Shown one piece after another: positions 1-5,747 of a DNA stretch of 12,531 bases. The first letter of the stretch is position 1. Every line of letters begins with the position of its first letter. The DNA is taken from NCBI GenBank assembly GCA_946478775.1, contig CAMLDR010000126.1, positions 1 to 12,531 on the forward strand, written 5' to 3'. This stretch comes from an uncultured Flavobacteriales bacterium (GTDB lineage Bacteria > Bacteroidota > Bacteroidia > Flavobacteriales > Crocinitomicaceae). The notes under the pieces were generated by a model. The model saw only the letters and a program-made list of their open reading frames with translations, was not told the DNA's origin and did not search any database. The position numbers and the translations under genes were made by a program.

Positions 1-1
1 G

Positions 2-523
2 TATAACGATACCATTCCAAATGCAGCAGGATGTGATTCAGTTGTTACTTTGAACTTAACGATCACACCGTTCGTTGCAACTGCAACAGATAATGGAGAT
101 GCTACGGTTACAGCTTCTGCAGGTACAACTTACCAGTGGATCAACTGTACAACGAATACTCCGATCGCTGGTGCTACTGCACAAACATTTACAGCAACTG
201 TAAATGGTACGTATGCAGCAGTAGTATCAAACGGAACATGTTCGGATACTACAAACTGCGTAGTGATTGACAACGTTGGAGTGAAAGAGCATATGATCTC
301 TACGATCTCGGTTCATCCAAACCCAACTCACGATATTGTAATCGTGACGATGGATGCTTCTTCAGCGATTGTTGAAGTAATGGATGTTCAAGGAAAATTG
401 GTTCAGACAACTCAGATTAAGTCCGGGGATCAGATTGATCTTAGTGGGTATGAAAGAGGAGTTTATACGCTGAGAATTAAAACAGACTTAGGAACTTCCA
501 TCGAAAGAATTGTGAAGAACTAA
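2..523 (+). CDS. T9SS-sorted secreted surface protein, C-terminal part (5' end outside window)
   Basis: The frame is open from base 2 to a TAA, giving the last 173 residues of a larger protein. The start shows a CDSVVTLNLTI stretch, the end of a repeat common in large Bacteroidetes extracellular proteins. It is followed by an Ig-like segment (about residues 22-90) with four cysteines that could form disulfides outside the cell. From about residue 100 there is a classic type A T9SS C-terminal sorting domain: the VHPNPT motif, then a beta-rich stretch with VEVMDVQGK, YERGVYTLRI and a final basic VKN tail. Such domains direct export across the outer membrane by type IX secretion, after which the tail is removed and the protein is attached or released. 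The ligand or function of the missing N-terminal part cannot be judged. A terminator follows within 30 bases, so this is the end of its transcript. Confidence 0.9.
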   Translation, partial: YNDTIPNAAGCDSVVTLNLTITPFVATATDNGDATVTASAGTTYQWINCTTNTPIAGATAQTFTATVNGTYAAVVSNGTCSDTTNCVVIDNVGVKEHMISTISVHPNPTHDIVIVTMDASSAIVEVMDVQGKLVQTTQIKSGDQIDLSGYERGVYTLRIKTDLGTSIERIVKN

Positions 524-547
524 GAACTGGGTTTCTTTTAAAAAGTT

Positions 548-580
548 AAAAGCGGTCATTCGAAAGAGTGGCCGTTTTTT
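548..580 (+). terminator. Rho-independent terminator of the T9SS protein gene
   Basis: A GC-centred stem (about 552-561 pairing with 566-575, some G-U pairs) is closed by a GAAA tetraloop at 562-565 and followed by six Ts. The A-run before the stem could pair with the T-run. It lies 25 bases after the stop codon and points in the gene's direction. Confidence 0.8.
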
Positions 581-583
581 GTT

Positions 584-704
584 GGCACGCGAGGCATCGC
601 GTGCCTTGATATTGAGACTTTTTCTATACCGCAATGCACAAATAAATAAGGGGCGCTTACCAGTCGCCCTGCGTATTCAAAAAGAGACGACCGGTAGGTA
701 TCTC
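584..704. repeat. Cluster of intergenic hairpins
   Basis: The spacer between two terminators holds a perfect 9-bp inverted repeat with a 4-base loop (584-592 with 597-605). A second hairpin, GGGCG/CGCCC, lies at 651-655/665-669. A weaker one has GAGA/TCTC ends at 684-704. The loop of the second hairpin (CTTACCAGTCG) and the inside of the third (CGACCGGTAGG) are also nearly complementary to each other. None is followed by a T-run, so they are not simple terminators. They look like a dispersed intergenic (REP-like) element, but that needs other copies in the genome to confirm. Confidence 0.4.
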
Positions 705-730
705 ACTAAAATTTGTGTATCTGCGGGAAA

Positions 731-758
731 TAAAAAAGGACGTCAGCGACGTCCTTTA
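731..758 (-). terminator. Rho-independent terminator of the pirin-nitroreductase-YceI operon
   Basis: A perfect 10-bp stem AAAGGACGTC/GACGTCCTTT surrounds a 3-base loop (735-744 with 748-757). On the minus strand it is followed by a T-run. It sits 22 bases past the YceI stop codon and closes the minus-strand operon. Confidence 0.85.
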
Positions 759-779
759 ATTGTATTTTGTGGTGTGATC

Positions 780-1298
780 TTATCCTTTTACCAATTGGAT
801 TTCTCCGCGCAGTTTCACGTCTTCTCCAACCAATACACCTCCTGTTTCAAGAGCAGAGTTCCAGGTTAAACCGAAATCCTTTCGGTTGATGGATGACTCA
901 AAACTGAAAGCTGCTTTTTCATTTCCCCATGGATCTTTTCCTTCCCCGTGGAATTCGATCTCCAAAGGAATGCGTTTCGTTACTCCGTGAAGAGAAAATT
1001 CACCTTCGATCTTACCTGATTTCAATTCGGGAAGTTCTGCTTTGAACGTAATCTGAGGGTGATTTTCAACATCGAAGAAATCTCCGCTCTTTAAATGTCC
1101 GTCACGCTGTTCATTACGTGTATTAACCGAAGCTGTGTCAATTTTTGCTTCAATAGATACATTTTTGAATCCGTCTTCAGCCTCCACAGTAGCTTCTACT
1201 GCATCGAAAGTTCCGGTTACTTTTGTAAACATCATGTGTTTTACGCTAAATCCTACTTCACTGTGAGAAGGGTCAATTGTCCATTTAGTTGTACTCAT
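780..1298 (-). CDS. YceI-family lipid-binding-like protein
   Basis: The 172-residue product matches the YceI family end to end: WTIDPSHSEVGFSVKHMM near the N-terminus, the RDGHLKSGDFFDVENHPQITF core, and the closing EDVKLRGEIQL strand. Family members form a lipocalin-like beta barrel that binds a long isoprenoid or similar hydrophobic molecule. There is no signal peptide, so this is the cytoplasmic form, unlike E. coli YceI, which is periplasmic. It is the last gene of a three-gene minus-strand operon, starting 20 bases after the nitroreductase stop. The pirin and nitroreductase neighbours suggest a role in redox or quinone/electrophile stress, but that is inference from context. ATG start. 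Confidence 0.92.
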   Translation of the reverse strand: MSTTKWTIDPSHSEVGFSVKHMMFTKVTGTFDAVEATVEAEDGFKNVSIEAKIDTASVNTRNEQRDGHLKSGDFFDVENHPQITFKAELPELKSGKIEGEFSLHGVTKRIPLEIEFHGEGKDPWGNEKAAFSFESSINRKDFGLTWNSALETGGVLVGEDVKLRGEIQLVKG

Positions 1299-1318
1299 TT
1301 TGATTGAATTTTAATTGT

Positions 1319-1936
1319 TTACTTTATTGTTACTAATTGTTCCAAAGTCTTGCGGACTTTTTTGTGATGTTGTGTGTGATCTTCATCCGAACGATAACCG
1401 AAGGTTAGAACCAGGACCGAATGGTCGTCAGTTAAACCTAAGATCTCGTCGTATTTTTCTTTTTGAAAGCCTTCCATCGGAGTGCTGTCTATGCCTAAAT
1501 GTGCGGCCATAATTAAACCGAATCCTAGCCCGATATAGGCTTGTTTGGTATTCCATACAATCAACTCCTCCGGGGTCAGATTTGATAAGGTCATTGCAAT
1601 ATTTTGCTGGAACCGGTTCAGTTTTTCGCGTTCTACTTCACGAACTTCGGCAATGCGCTGCATGTAAGAATCGATGTGCTGATCTTGTACATTGCGATTC
1701 ACAGTGAATACAACCACATCTGAAGCGTCCGTAAGAGGTGACTGGTCGAATGCTGCTGCTCTCAATTGCACACGCAATTCCGGAGATTTTACGTGTATCA
1801 ACCTGAAAGGCTGCAATCCGTAGGAAGTGGGAGCGCTGTTAATGGCTTCCAAAATTTCCTGCATGTCCTCGTTGCTTATTTTCTTTGTAGGATCGTATTT
1901 CTGTGTGGCATAACGCCATGCTAACGCATTTTTCAT
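1319..1936 (-). CDS. NAD(P)H-dependent nitroreductase-family oxidoreductase (FMN)
   Basis: The 205-residue product has the nitroreductase (NfsB-like) layout: an N-terminal WRYATQKYDP basic segment of the FMN phosphate site, then NSAPTSYGLQPFR around residues 33-45. A central helix region includes WNTKQAYIGLGFGLIMAAHLGIDS, and then PMEGF and the closing VLTFGYR. Members are cytoplasmic homodimeric flavoproteins that reduce nitroaromatics, quinones or enals with NAD(P)H; the physiological substrate here is unknown. Length is normal for the family. It lies 10 bases after the pirin stop and 20 before YceI, so it is certainly co-transcribed with both. Its stop codon and the next start are too close for a separate promoter. 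Confidence 0.92.
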   Translation of the reverse strand: MKNALAWRYATQKYDPTKKISNEDMQEILEAINSAPTSYGLQPFRLIHVKSPELRVQLRAAAFDQSPLTDASDVVVFTVNRNVQDQHIDSYMQRIAEVREVEREKLNRFQQNIAMTLSNLTPEELIVWNTKQAYIGLGFGLIMAAHLGIDSTPMEGFQKEKYDEILGLTDDHSVLVLTFGYRSDEDHTQHHKKVRKTLEQLVTIK

Positions 1937-1946
1937 TTCTTCTTTA

Positions 1947-2666
1947 TTACAATTTCACTTCCATCGGAACTTCCATGAGCAAGAGGGTAGACCCTTTAGT
2001 GATATGCAAAGTTACGGAGGAAGTTTCCATTATTCCTAATGCATCCCGACGATTTAATTGCTGTCCTTCAATTACAGAACTTCCTTCCACCTGCATCACA
2101 TATAAACCATTCTCCGGGTTCTTCAATTCGTATGTTAGCGTTTTGTCTTCCGTAAATTTCCCCATGTTGAACCAGGCGTCCTGGTGGATCCAAACTCCGG
2201 CATCGTCTTTATTCGGTGAAAGAATCTGTACAAACTCATTCGGATGTTCGTCCACGGTGATTTTTTGCTGATCATATCGCGGTTCCACATTGCGTTTGTT
2301 CGGGAAGAGCCAGATCTGGAATAATTTCAGGTCCTGATCATCGTTCGGATTGAATTCCGAGTGCTGAATTCCGGTTCCGGCGCTCATTACCTGGATTTCT
2401 CCGGTGGTGATGGTTGCACTGTTTCCCATCGAGTCTTTATGTGCAATTGCTCCTTCCAGTGGAATCGTGATGATTTCCATGTTATCATGAGGATGCGCTC
2501 CAAATCCCATTCCCGGTGAAACGGTATCGTCGTTCAAGACGCGTAACGTACCGAATTGAACTCTTTCCGGGTTGTACCAGGAAGCAAAGCTAAAGGAATG
2601 TTTCGCATTCAACCAACCGTGGTTGGCATGACCTCTTGAGTTTTCTGAGTGGAAGATTGTTTTCAT
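1947..2666 (-). CDS. Pirin family protein (YhhW-like bicupin)
   Basis: The 239-residue product is a full-length pirin. The N-terminal cupin carries all four usual metal ligands: His58 and His60 in GAHPHDNMEI, and His102 and Glu104 in GIQHSEF. The C-terminal cupin (about 135-239) is degenerate, as usual. E. coli YhhW-type members show quercetin 2,3-dioxygenase activity in vitro and others bind transcription factors; the natural substrate is not known. It is the first gene of the pirin-nitroreductase-YceI operon. The ATG is preceded by a purine-rich AAGAAAGGAA site, and a promoter-like TATCTTTG with an overlapping palindrome lies upstream. Together this suggests a set induced by an electrophile or redox signal. 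Confidence 0.93.
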   Translation of the reverse strand: MKTIFHSENSRGHANHGWLNAKHSFSFASWYNPERVQFGTLRVLNDDTVSPGMGFGAHPHDNMEIITIPLEGAIAHKDSMGNSATITTGEIQVMSAGTGIQHSEFNPNDDQDLKLFQIWLFPNKRNVEPRYDQQKITVDEHPNEFVQILSPNKDDAGVWIHQDAWFNMGKFTEDKTLTYELKNPENGLYVMQVEGSSVIEGQQLNRRDALGIMETSSVTLHITKGSTLLLMEVPMEVKL

Positions 2667-2698
2667 GTTATTTTCCTTTCTTGGATTGTTTGATGAAG

Positions 2699-2741
2699 CA
2701 AAGATACAACAACTTTTGAAATAATTACCATGGTAAATATT
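2699..2741 (-). promoter_or_regulatory. Promoter with overlapping palindromic operator for the pirin operon
   Basis: Read on the minus strand, TATCTTTG (2706-2699) matches the Bacteroidetes -7 element TAnnTTTG and lies 33 bases before the pirin ATG. Directly upstream is a palindrome centred between 2730 and 2731. The inner 12 bases TTACCATGGTAA are perfect, and 10 of 11 positions pair over 2720-2741. It sits where the -33 contact would be, the usual place for a repressor. Its size fits a dimeric MarR/HxlR- or TetR-type regulator, but no regulator gene is in the window. A clean -33 TTG is not seen. Confidence 0.55.
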
Positions 2742-2863
2742 ATTTTATCGTTTTTTAAGAATTTCTTCAACGAGATTGAAAAGAATTAGAATCAATAATT
2801 TGCTGATTTCTAGCAATAATGGGGAGATAGAAAGAATTAAAATGATTTTTTTTTCATGAATCA

Positions 2864-2894
2864 CTTGTTAAAATGAAAATACAGTGTATCTTTG
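2864..2894 (+). promoter_or_regulatory. Bacteroidetes-type promoter for the tRNA-Asp transcript
   Basis: TTG at 2865-2867 is followed, after exactly 19 bases, by TATCTTTG at 2887-2894. This is the consensus TTG-N19-TAnnTTTG spacing of the Bacteroidetes primary sigma factor. It is the best promoter match in the window and reads toward the tRNA. Confidence 0.75.
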
Positions 2895-3034
2895 CACCGT
2901 CGCAGAAGCTATGGCGCAAGCGATGCAACGCTTTTAACGTAAAGCGTTTGAATTAAAAGTCGTAAGTATGTTAACCAAAGGAAACACAATTTCTGAACCA
3001 AACTGTTGTTTGGGTTCGTAAGAGCAAGAAAATT
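2895..3034 (+). other. Structured leader between promoter and tRNA-Asp
   Basis: About 140 bases without an open frame separate the promoter from the mature tRNA. Two hairpins are visible: AACGCTTT/AAAGCGTT (2927-2934 with 2941-2948) and GAACCAAAC/GTTTGGGTTC (2995-3003 with 3008-3017, one bulged G). This probably is the 5' leader of the tRNA precursor, removed by RNase P. A separate small RNA is possible but not shown. Confidence 0.4.
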
Positions 3035-3108
3035 GGTTTGGTAGTTCAGTTGGTTAGAATACATGCCTGTCACGCATGGGGTCGCGGGTTCGAGTCCCGT
3101 CCAGACCG
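3035..3108 (+). tRNA. tRNA-Asp (anticodon GTC)
   Basis: The 74-base sequence folds as a full cloverleaf. The acceptor stem GGTTTGG pairs with CCAGACC (3101-3107) with a discriminator G. A D arm follows, then the anticodon stem CATGC/GCATG around the loop CTGTCAC with anticodon GTC, and a T arm GCGGG-TTCGAGT-CCCGT. CCA is not encoded after the discriminator, so it must be added by the CCA enzyme. The gene borders the accessory region, and tRNA genes are common insertion sites. Confidence 0.97.
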
Positions 3109-3166
3109 CAAGTGTTAACATACACGATTAAAATTAAAGAAAAGCTCAATATGGCTGTTGAGATTA

Positions 3167-3208
3167 GAAAACCCTAGAGTGTATCAAATGCTCTAGGGTT
3201 TTTGCTTT
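3167..3208 (+). repeat. Direct repeat copy 1 (terminator-containing)
   Basis: This stretch of about 41 bases, spanning the terminator and its GCTTT tail, recurs at 3711-3751 in the same orientation with three substitutions and one T-run length difference. The pair brackets the 127-aa gene at 3307-3690. Confidence 0.75.
3168..3206 (+). terminator. Rho-independent terminator after tRNA-Asp (repeat copy 1)
   Basis: A perfect 12-bp stem AAAACCCTAGAG/CTCTAGGGTTTT (3168-3179 with 3191-3202) with an 11-base loop is followed by further Ts. It ends the tRNA transcript. A close copy lies at 3712-3747. Confidence 0.85.
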
Positions 3209-3222
3209 TTACTAAGTTTTAG

Positions 3223-3242
3223 TTTCGGTAAAATTTCGGTAA
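3223..3242 (+). repeat. Short tandem repeat TTTCGGTAA x2
   Basis: TTTCGGTAA occurs at 3223-3231 and again at 3234-3242, 11 bases apart (about one helical turn). Repeats with this spacing can be arm sites for a recombinase or regulator, and the place just past a tRNA terminator would fit. Two short copies could also be chance. Confidence 0.3.
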
Positions 3243-3306
3243 GAATTTTAAAGAATCAATCCCAAAAGTTGGGTACTAGGTATAAACTTGAAACAAAAGT
3301 AACATC

Positions 3307-3690
3307 ATGATAAATCATACTCTTAACGACAATATATTAAGTATCTCCATTGCTAATAAGGATTTTTCGTATCGCATTTCTCTTAAAAAGTTAGGAAATA
3401 GAATTGACTGGAAAATAGGAGGGAAAGATTCAGAAGGTATTATTATCAAAGATGTTTCCACACGGGCGCTCCAATTGTTTACAAAGACGATCACCGATGC
3501 TCAATATGTTAAACAGTTTAAAGGTATCGTTCAGCAATACTGTCCAAATAATGCGATCCATTGGGAGGACACATTCATTGCGGTGAAAATTCAAAATGAA
3601 TATAATGCATTGATTAAAACCAATGATTCATCTCATAATCAAAACGAGATTATAGCTATGTTGACGGATAAATACGATCTTGATTATTAA
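3307..3690 (+). CDS. Hypothetical protein, 127 aa, between duplicated terminators
   Basis: I do not recognise this family. The product is soluble, with no signal peptide or membrane helix. It starts with beta-type sequence (NILSISIANKDFSYRISLKKLG), then WKIGGKDSEGIIIKDVS, a helical middle (TRALQLFTKTITDAQYVKQF), a single Cys at 75 in QQYCPNN, and an acidic end (LTDKYDLDY). Upstream is a CCCAA/TTGGG hairpin (3261-3273) and a TAAACTTG that is one base off the -7 consensus. The gene stands alone, with its own terminator copy 20 bases after the stop. Its size and position next to a toxin region would allow an orphan immunity protein or a small cargo gene; neither is shown. Confidence 0.7.
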   Translation: MINHTLNDNILSISIANKDFSYRISLKKLGNRIDWKIGGKDSEGIIIKDVSTRALQLFTKTITDAQYVKQFKGIVQQYCPNNAIHWEDTFIAVKIQNEYNALIKTNDSSHNQNEIIAMLTDKYDLDY

Positions 3691-3710
3691 TTTATAGCGT
3701 CATAAACTTG

Positions 3711-3751
3711 GAAAACCCTGGAGCGTATCAAATGTTCTAGGGTTTTGCTTT
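3711..3751 (+). repeat. Direct repeat copy 2 (terminator-containing)
   Basis: Same orientation as 3167-3208, 38 of 41 positions equal plus one T indel. The substitutions in the stem keep base pairing. Confidence 0.75.
3712..3747 (+). terminator. Terminator after the 127-aa gene (repeat copy 2)
   Basis: This copy of the tRNA-Asp terminator has AACCCTGGAG pairing with TTCTAGGGTT. The base changes are kept as G-U pairs, so the stem survives, and a T-run follows. The full repeat spans 3711-3751. It ends the transcript of the gene at 3307-3690. Confidence 0.7.
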
Positions 3752-4088
3752 ATATCTGGTCCCATCCGGAAAACGGATCAACCCCAAATTCGGATCAAGA
3801 CCATTGTTCGTCGGTTGGACCAGCATAATTCTCCGTTAAGTAAGTATTCACAAAGAGGACCATGGAAATTTCAGTGTTCCGATCGCGGTGTAAGTATCTT
3901 GCTGGGAATAATCATTTTATTGATCATTTCTTACAACACCAAAAATAAATCTTCACTACTGAATAAAGCATCATCAAAGATTTCGAGTAACAAATTGTTT
4001 TGCGGTTCAATCGTTTCAGATGCGTTCTCAATGTCAGGTTCTGACGCTCAATATGATTTGTGCGCGCTTATATTTTTTATGAATGAAT
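3752..4088. other. Spacer without a convincing gene; hairpins at its left end
   Basis: The first 50 bases fold into nested inverted repeats: TGGTC/GACCA at 3757-3761/3799-3803 around ATCCG/CGGAT at 3764-3768/3774-3778. The rest is AT-rich and carries only one short open frame from a TTG (3815-4111, plus strand). That frame runs into the opposite-strand gene at 4089 and has no ribosome binding site, so I do not call it. It may be decayed sequence at the edge of the accessory region. Confidence 0.4.
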
Positions 4089-4307
4089 TCAGAAATCAGT
4101 TTTTCGTATAAATCCAATAATCAATTCATAAACTTCATACTTTAGACTGCTTTCTAGATCAGAGTTCTCATTAAAAAAACTTATAAATTCTGATACGCGG
4201 TTTTCATCGGAATTAATAATTCCCCAATCTTGGGTTTCGAAACTTAGATTTAATTCATCTGAAACTTGTTTCAAACGAGTGTAGTTTTGTATTAATTTAT
4301 TATCCAT
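4089..4307 (-). CDS. Small acidic protein, probable immunity protein for the frameshifted tip
   Basis: A 72-residue, mostly helical protein with no signal peptide; family not recognised by name. The ending LKYEVYELIIGFI is of a kind often seen at the end of small immunity proteins of polymorphic toxins. It starts 6 bases after the stop of the broken toxin cassette on the same strand, the normal toxin-then-immunity order and spacing, which is the main reason for the call. ATG start. Confidence 0.6.
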   Translation of the reverse strand: MDNKLIQNYTRLKQVSDELNLSFETQDWGIINSDENRVSEFISFFNENSDLESSLKYEVYELIIGFIRKTDF

Positions 4308-4313
4308 AATGAT

Positions 4314-4842
4314 TTATTTTAATTCGGTAATGTCTCTAAGGTAGCTGGGAACATTTACTCCAGATGTCGGAACACTAATTGGAGGATCTGCGACTTTTCT
4401 CGTGGTTTCGGAAATAACTTCGCCAGTTTGAGAATTCTTTATTTTAATAGTTACATCGCCATATTTTATATGGTTTTTTGATTTTTCAGTAAGCTCGGAA
4501 ACAATATTTCCGGCACCTTTAATCTTATTCAAAGAGCTACCAACTAAATTCCCGTTTTTTTTGATTGATGATTTTCTCAGCTTTAGCAAAATTTCCGTCC
4601 TGAATAGCAGCATCTAAATCGTCAATTAAACCGGGATCGGCTTCACGCAAACTCTTTCCTTGCTCAAAAGCATCTTTCAGCGTTAACTTTTCTTTTGCAG
4701 ATAACGAACTGATATCATCAATAATCCTCTTTGCTTTGAGTTCAAGCAGGAAGGTTTGGAAATCAATGACTCCTTTTTTGGTCATATAATAAGCAGCAGC
4801 TACCAGCCGGGCAAATTCTTCTCCACCGGGAAGAATAGCCAT
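4314..4842 (-). pseudogene. Polymorphic toxin tip cassette broken by a one-base frameshift
   Basis: Two overlapping frames form one protein if one base is removed from the run of eight A's on the minus strand (plus-strand T run 4555-4562). Frame one runs from MAILPGGEEFARLV to KAEKIINQK. With seven A's it would continue as NGNLVGSSLNKIKGAGN and end at ITELK, about 176 residues. The N-terminal half is a helical domain of pre-toxin character; the last 80 residues would be the toxin tip, of unknown type. The frame stays open upstream to 4947 with plausible coding sequence (FRGNVPSVFKPHNGVLK), so the ATG at 4842, which has a GGAG eight bases before it, may not be the original start. An immunity candidate follows at 4307. 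A sequencing error in the homopolymer is the main alternative to a real mutation. Confidence 0.55.
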
Positions 4843-4918
4843 TTTTAAGACTCCGTTATGTGGTTTGAATACGCTTGGAACATTACCTCTAAAAGAGATA
4901 AAAATATACCTTGCTTTA

Positions 4919-5155
4919 TTAATGCATATTTTTTCTGTATCCAGTAATTAATTGTTCTGTATTTTCAATAAAATCCTTCATATCGAAATGTAGAACAATG
5001 TATTTTTTTACAACCTTATCGTATCTGGATATTTCTCCTATGTAACTCATCGCCCGGGCAAATACCTGCGCACCGGCTTTTACTACCGTACCAATTCCAA
5101 AGGAGAAAATGGCAAGAATGATTTCCGCGATGACATAACCGATCAGCCAGCCCAC
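4919..5155 (-). pseudogene. Truncated fragment of the toxin backbone (hydrophobic pre-toxin segment) with a foreign tail
   Basis: The first 38 residues (GWLIGYVIAEIILAIFSFG... to ARAMSYI) are nearly identical to residues 801-836 of the large toxin gene, and the DNA agrees at 101 of 106 positions (5040-5145 against 10027-10132). After MSYI the sequence changes abruptly to an unrelated 40-residue tail ending in GYRKNMH. Upstream the frame meets a TAG five codons before GWLIGY, and the first start is a GTG with no clear ribosome site. It is therefore a 5'-truncated chimeric cassette, not an independent gene. The next cassette begins in another frame right after its stop, so the two may once have been one unit. 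Confidence 0.65.
5040..5145 (-). repeat. Shared backbone repeat, copy B
   Basis: 106 bases matching 10027-10132 with five substitutions and no gaps. The last stretch (ATAACCGATCAGCCAGCC on the plus strand) is instead shared with the EndoU cassette, with one change. It encodes the conserved hydrophobic segment of the toxin backbone. Confidence 0.85.
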
Positions 5156-5213
5156 TTTTCTTCTTGGCTAGCCCACAGCTGGATTATTTTAAAAAAACTG
5201 TGATAACAGATTA

Positions 5214-5221
5214 TATATTTG
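5214..5221 (+). promoter_or_regulatory. Possible -7 promoter element for the 75-aa gene
   Basis: TATATTTG matches TAnnTTTG and lies about 75 bases before the ATG at 5295. No TTG is found 19 bases upstream, so this is only a half-match. Confidence 0.3.
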
Positions 5222-5294
5222 TAAGAAAAAGGCATCTTTATGTAATGTGTTGATGCTGTGCTAAATGATGTAAAACTTAAATCCTTTTGAGAAA

Positions 5295-5522
5295 ATGAAA
5301 ATTGATATTGCAACTTGGGATGACCCTGAAGACATACAAAATTTAATTGATGATTACAATAAAATACGAAATTTGGATATTAAGATTGTAGCTTTTGAAA
5401 ATCGTGATGGCACTTATTTTGCCACTATAGAATCTGATAAACTTACCAAAGAAGATGCTTTCTACCTTGGTAAAAACTATGGTATTATGGTAGAAGACTT
5501 TAGAGCCAAAGGAATGTTATAA
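5295..5522 (+). CDS. Small acidic protein, paralogue of the facing immunity candidate
   Basis: A 75-residue soluble protein on the plus strand, family not recognised. Its second half, YFATIESDKLTKEDAFYLGKNYG, lines up with YIISTEDLDPDLVFNLGYYYG of the 76-aa protein encoded on the opposite strand (5517-5747). Length and helix-strand-helix order are also alike, so the two are probably paralogues in inverted, tail-to-tail arrangement. They share the palindrome TTATAA, which gives each its TAA stop. Since the partner follows a deaminase-like toxin and is likely its immunity protein, this one may be a spare or orphan immunity gene. ATG start, weak ribosome site (GAGAAA). Confidence 0.65.
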   Translation: MKIDIATWDDPEDIQNLIDDYNKIRNLDIKIVAFENRDGTYFATIESDKLTKEDAFYLGKNYGIMVEDFRAKGML

Positions 5523-5747
5523 GTCCTTTGGCTTGTTGTTATCTATAAATTGTAATGCTCCGTAATAATAACCTAAATTAAAAACCAAATCGGGGTCTAA
5601 ATCTTCCGTTGATATAATATATTTATTATTAACTATCTTAGTTTCAAAGTCTACTCTATAGGTGCTTTTGAATCTTTCAAAAGCACTTTCAAGTATTGAT
5701 AAATCTTCTTTTTTTAAGTCGATCTCTATATTTTTATTTTGCTCCAT
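5517..5747 (-). CDS. Probable immunity protein for the deaminase-like toxin
   Basis: A 76-residue acidic protein that begins 14 bases inside the end of the deaminase-like gene, the tight overlap typical of toxin-immunity pairs. The ending LDPDLVFNLGYYYGALQFID is shared in pattern with the convergent 75-aa gene. No signal peptide, so it would act in the cytoplasm, where a nucleic-acid deaminase has its target. I know no named immunity family for it. The call rests on order, overlap and size. Confidence 0.65.
   Translation of the reverse strand: MEQNKNIEIDLKKEDLSILESAFERFKSTYRVDFETKIVNNKYIISTEDLDPDLVFNLGYYYGALQFIDNNKPKDL

Noticed and set aside
579..869. Plus-strand frame across the intergenic hairpins and the YceI end
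   Set aside because: It covers a terminator and reads antisense through YceI; no homology.
2909..3121. Minus-strand open frame containing WTGLEPATPCVT
   Set aside because: It is the antisense of tRNA-Asp; this is a well-known false protein produced by translating across tRNA genes.
3815..4111. Plus-strand 98-codon frame with a hydrophobic stretch
   Set aside because: TTG start, no ribosome binding site, low-complexity coding character, and it runs into the opposite-strand gene at 4089.
4537..4613. Programmed frameshifting at the A8 run
   Set aside because: A +1 shift is needed, the run gives no standard +1 signal and no stimulatory structure was seen; mutation, slippage or sequencing error is simpler.
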